The position numbers were made by a program, and so were the translations under genes. From positions 1 to 33,189 of the forward strand of contig JACIVZ010000012.1 of NCBI GenBank assembly GCA_014361205.1: a DNA stretch of 33,189 bases, read 5' to 3'. Positions 31,559 to 33,189 of this stretch are shown piece after piece. Under the pieces are notes generated by a model. It did no database searches. It saw only the letters and a list, made by a program, of their open reading frames with translations, and had not been told where the DNA came from. The stretch's first letter is position 1, and each line of letters opens with the position of its first letter. The DNA comes from Methanomethylovorans sp. Its GTDB lineage: Archaea; Halobacteriota; Methanosarcinia; Methanosarcinales; Methanosarcinaceae.

Positions 31559-32886
31559 TATATGATGTTAAGATATCTTTCAATTTCCCATCCATGTACC
31601 TGTTTTTTATAAGCGTCCCATTCGGCTCTTGCGAGTCTGAGGACATTGTCATGTACATGTTTGCCAAGTGCTTCCTTTAGCAATTCATCCTGTTCAAAGT
31701 AGTTTGCACTCTCAAAAAGAGTCCCAGGAAGGCTTTCAATACCATGTTCTATACGTTCTTTGGTGTTCAGATCGAAGATATTAAAATCTACGAAATATTT
31801 GGGGGAACTTTTATTTTTGATTCCTTCCAGCCCGGCTGCGAGTATGGCAGCGAAAGTAAGATATGGATTACATGACGGGTCAGGGCTTCTCAGTTCTATA
31901 CGGGTGCTGTTACCCCTTGCAGCAGGTATGCGTATTAGGGAACTGCGGTTAGCACCAGACCAAGCAATATATACGGGAGCTTCATATCCTGGTATTAGTC
32001 GCTTATATGAGTTAACAATGGGGTTTGCTAAACAAGTTATTGCTTTGATATGATTTATTACACCTGCAATAAAATATCTTGCAGTATCACTTATTTGCAT
32101 ATCAGCATCTGGATCGTAGAAAGCATTTTTACCATCAAGTGAAAGAGAAAGATTCACATGCATCCCTGAACCATTGACTGTAGCTATGGGTTTGGGCATG
32201 AATGTTGCATGCAATCCATTTAATTTTGCTATTGTCCTGGCCACATATTTGAAAGTAACCACATTGTCAGCCATTCTCAGTGCATCATCGTATTTGAAAT
32301 CTATTTCGTGCTGTCCAAATGCCACTTCGTGATGTGATGCTTCAATATCAAAATTGAGGTCCATAAGCGTCAGGACGATCTCGCGCCGTATATCTTCTGC
32401 AATGTCGGTTGGTGCAAATTCAAAATAACTTCCGTAATCATGGGGTATGGTAGTGGCTTTTCCGTTCTCTCTTTCAAATAGGAAGAATTCCATCTCAGGT
32501 CCTACATTCAAAGTAAAACCCATTTGTGCAGCCTTTTCTGTCATTTTTCTAAGCACATAGCGGGGATCACCTTTGAAAGGTTCACCATTTGTCTGATAAA
32601 CATCACATATAATACGTGCAACCTGTCCTTTTCCGTTATTCCATGGAAGTAGTGCGAATGTAGTTACATCTGGTCTAAGGAGCATGTCAGATTCATATAT
32701 TCTGACAAATCCCTCTATAGAAGAGCCATCAAAGCTTATACCTGTGGTTAGAGCTTTTTTAATCTGAGTGGCAGGTATTTCTACGTCTTTAACAACACCC
32801 TGTATGTCTGTAAACTGCAACCTTATGAACTTTACATTATGTTCCTCAATGGCTTTTATAACATCATTATCATTCTTAATGATCAT
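31558..32886 (-). CDS. glnA: Glutamine synthetase type I (second copy)
   Basis: A second complete glutamine synthetase of 442 residues. It has SFDGSSIEGFVRIYESDM, GPEMEFFLF, NGSGMHVNLSL and NRSSLIRIPAARGNSTRIELR. The adenylylation-site tyrosine is again replaced (NIFDL). It differs throughout from the copy at 25014-26351, so it is an old paralogue rather than a recent duplicate. ACAGGAG lies just before the ATG, and a TATA-like CTATATTATAG is at 32964-32974. No clear NrpR-like operator is visible here. It converges on the glutamate synthase operon and shares a transcript with the GNAT gene. Confidence 0.96.
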   Translation of the reverse strand: MIIKNDNDVIKAIEEHNVKFIRLQFTDIQGVVKDVEIPATQIKKALTTGISFDGSSIEGFVRIYESDMLLRPDVTTFALLPWNNGKGQVARIICDVYQTNGEPFKGDPRYVLRKMTEKAAQMGFTLNVGPEMEFFLFERENGKATTIPHDYGSYFEFAPTDIAEDIRREIVLTLMDLNFDIEASHHEVAFGQHEIDFKYDDALRMADNVVTFKYVARTIAKLNGLHATFMPKPIATVNGSGMHVNLSLSLDGKNAFYDPDADMQISDTARYFIAGVINHIKAITCLANPIVNSYKRLIPGYEAPVYIAWSGANRSSLIRIPAARGNSTRIELRSPDPSCNPYLTFAAILAAGLEGIKNKSSPKYFVDFNIFDLNTKERIEHGIESLPGTLFESANYFEQDELLKEALGKHVHDNVLRLARAEWDAYKKQVHGWEIERYLNII

Positions 32887-33189
32887 TGGATCTCCTGTCC
32901 GGCAGCATATACTGCTATTATTTTGACTATATTATCATCTGAATGAAGATAAAATTATTCTTTCTATATTATAGTTAGTTACCCAAATTTATTAACTTTT
33001 TATTTCAAGAAATTTTCCACCCAACTTTTTTCCAACCTGAGTTTTGCTGAATATTCCATAAATTCTTTTGCAATTATTATAATTGCCATTTTTATGGAAA
33101 ATAGAAAATCACATACATCTTCATTGGTAGAAATCTCATCATGCAGGTTTAAAGAACCCAAAATAAAGTTTCAATATAAATTCAAATCC
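32887..33189. other. Intergenic region at the right edge, no gene seen
   Basis: This AT-rich stretch contains the promoter of the second glnA (TATA-like 32964-32974, read on the minus strand). Beyond it I see no reading frame with coding character, tRNA or clear repeat. Confidence 0.5.

Noticed and set aside
1-33189. Search for CRISPR arrays, IS elements, prophage genes, restriction or toxin-antitoxin systems
   Set aside because: No regularly spaced repeats, transposases, terminal inverted repeats or recognisable defence genes were seen.

Overview
The window is AT-rich chromosomal DNA from a methanogenic archaeon, most likely in the Methanosarcinaceae. The evidence is archaeal SRP54, ribosomal protein S17e, split GMP synthase (GuaAA and GuaAB), archaeosine radical SAM enzyme RaSEA, GTP cyclohydrolase MptA, an archaellin/pilin-type A24 peptidase, chromatin protein MC1, heterodisulfide reductase HdrC-HdrB and an F420-type (FrhB-like) subunit. 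MC1 together with the gene set points to Methanosarcinales. I cannot name the genus. Nothing looks like a prophage, IS element or CRISPR array; most of it is ordinary core genome with short intergenic gaps.

Layout. 1-5.8 kb: guaAA, srp54, a universal stress protein gene broken by an in-frame TAG, initiator tRNA-Met, a zinc-ribbon protein, an acyltransferase-like membrane protein, DinB and a small membrane protein. 5.9-9.8 kb: S17e, dapA-dapB, and the convergent pyrB-pyrI pair with a DUF5788-like gene. 9.9-14.3 kb: a hexulose-phosphate synthase/RraA-like fusion with no normal start codon, an A24 peptidase, a 42-residue small ORF and recQ. 14.4-20.3 kb: guaAB-RaSEA, argB, MC1, mptA-DUF2098 and a nucleotidyltransferase. 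20.4-23.4 kb: an M20 amidohydrolase plus GNAT pair, a short ArgA-like acetyltransferase, tRNA-Arg(CCT) and a lipoprotein. 23.4-33.2 kb: hdrC-hdrB and then a nitrogen-assimilation block: glnA, gltB1-gltB2-gltB3-frhB-like, and a second glnA with a GNAT gene.

The nitrogen block is the most coherent system. A three-piece archaeal glutamate synthase (amidotransferase, FMN/Fe-S synthase, GXGXG domain) is co-directional and nearly gapless with an F420-type flavin/Fe-S subunit, which suggests glutamate synthesis driven by reduced F420. It is flanked by two glutamine synthetases, both lacking the adenylylated tyrosine. A hairpin after the operon carries, in its loop, two words of 12 and 11 nt whose reverse complements both lie in the leader of the same operon; this is unexplained.

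The most unusual coding signals are about decoding. The usp gene is intact over 154 codons except for one TAG at codon 113, directly followed by ATG. TAG is otherwise rare as a stop here (three genes), so pyrrolysine insertion, stop-restart translation and a nonsense mutation are all live options. The hexulose-phosphate synthase has a good Shine-Dalgarno sequence but ATC where ATG is expected, with an in-frame TAG just before it.
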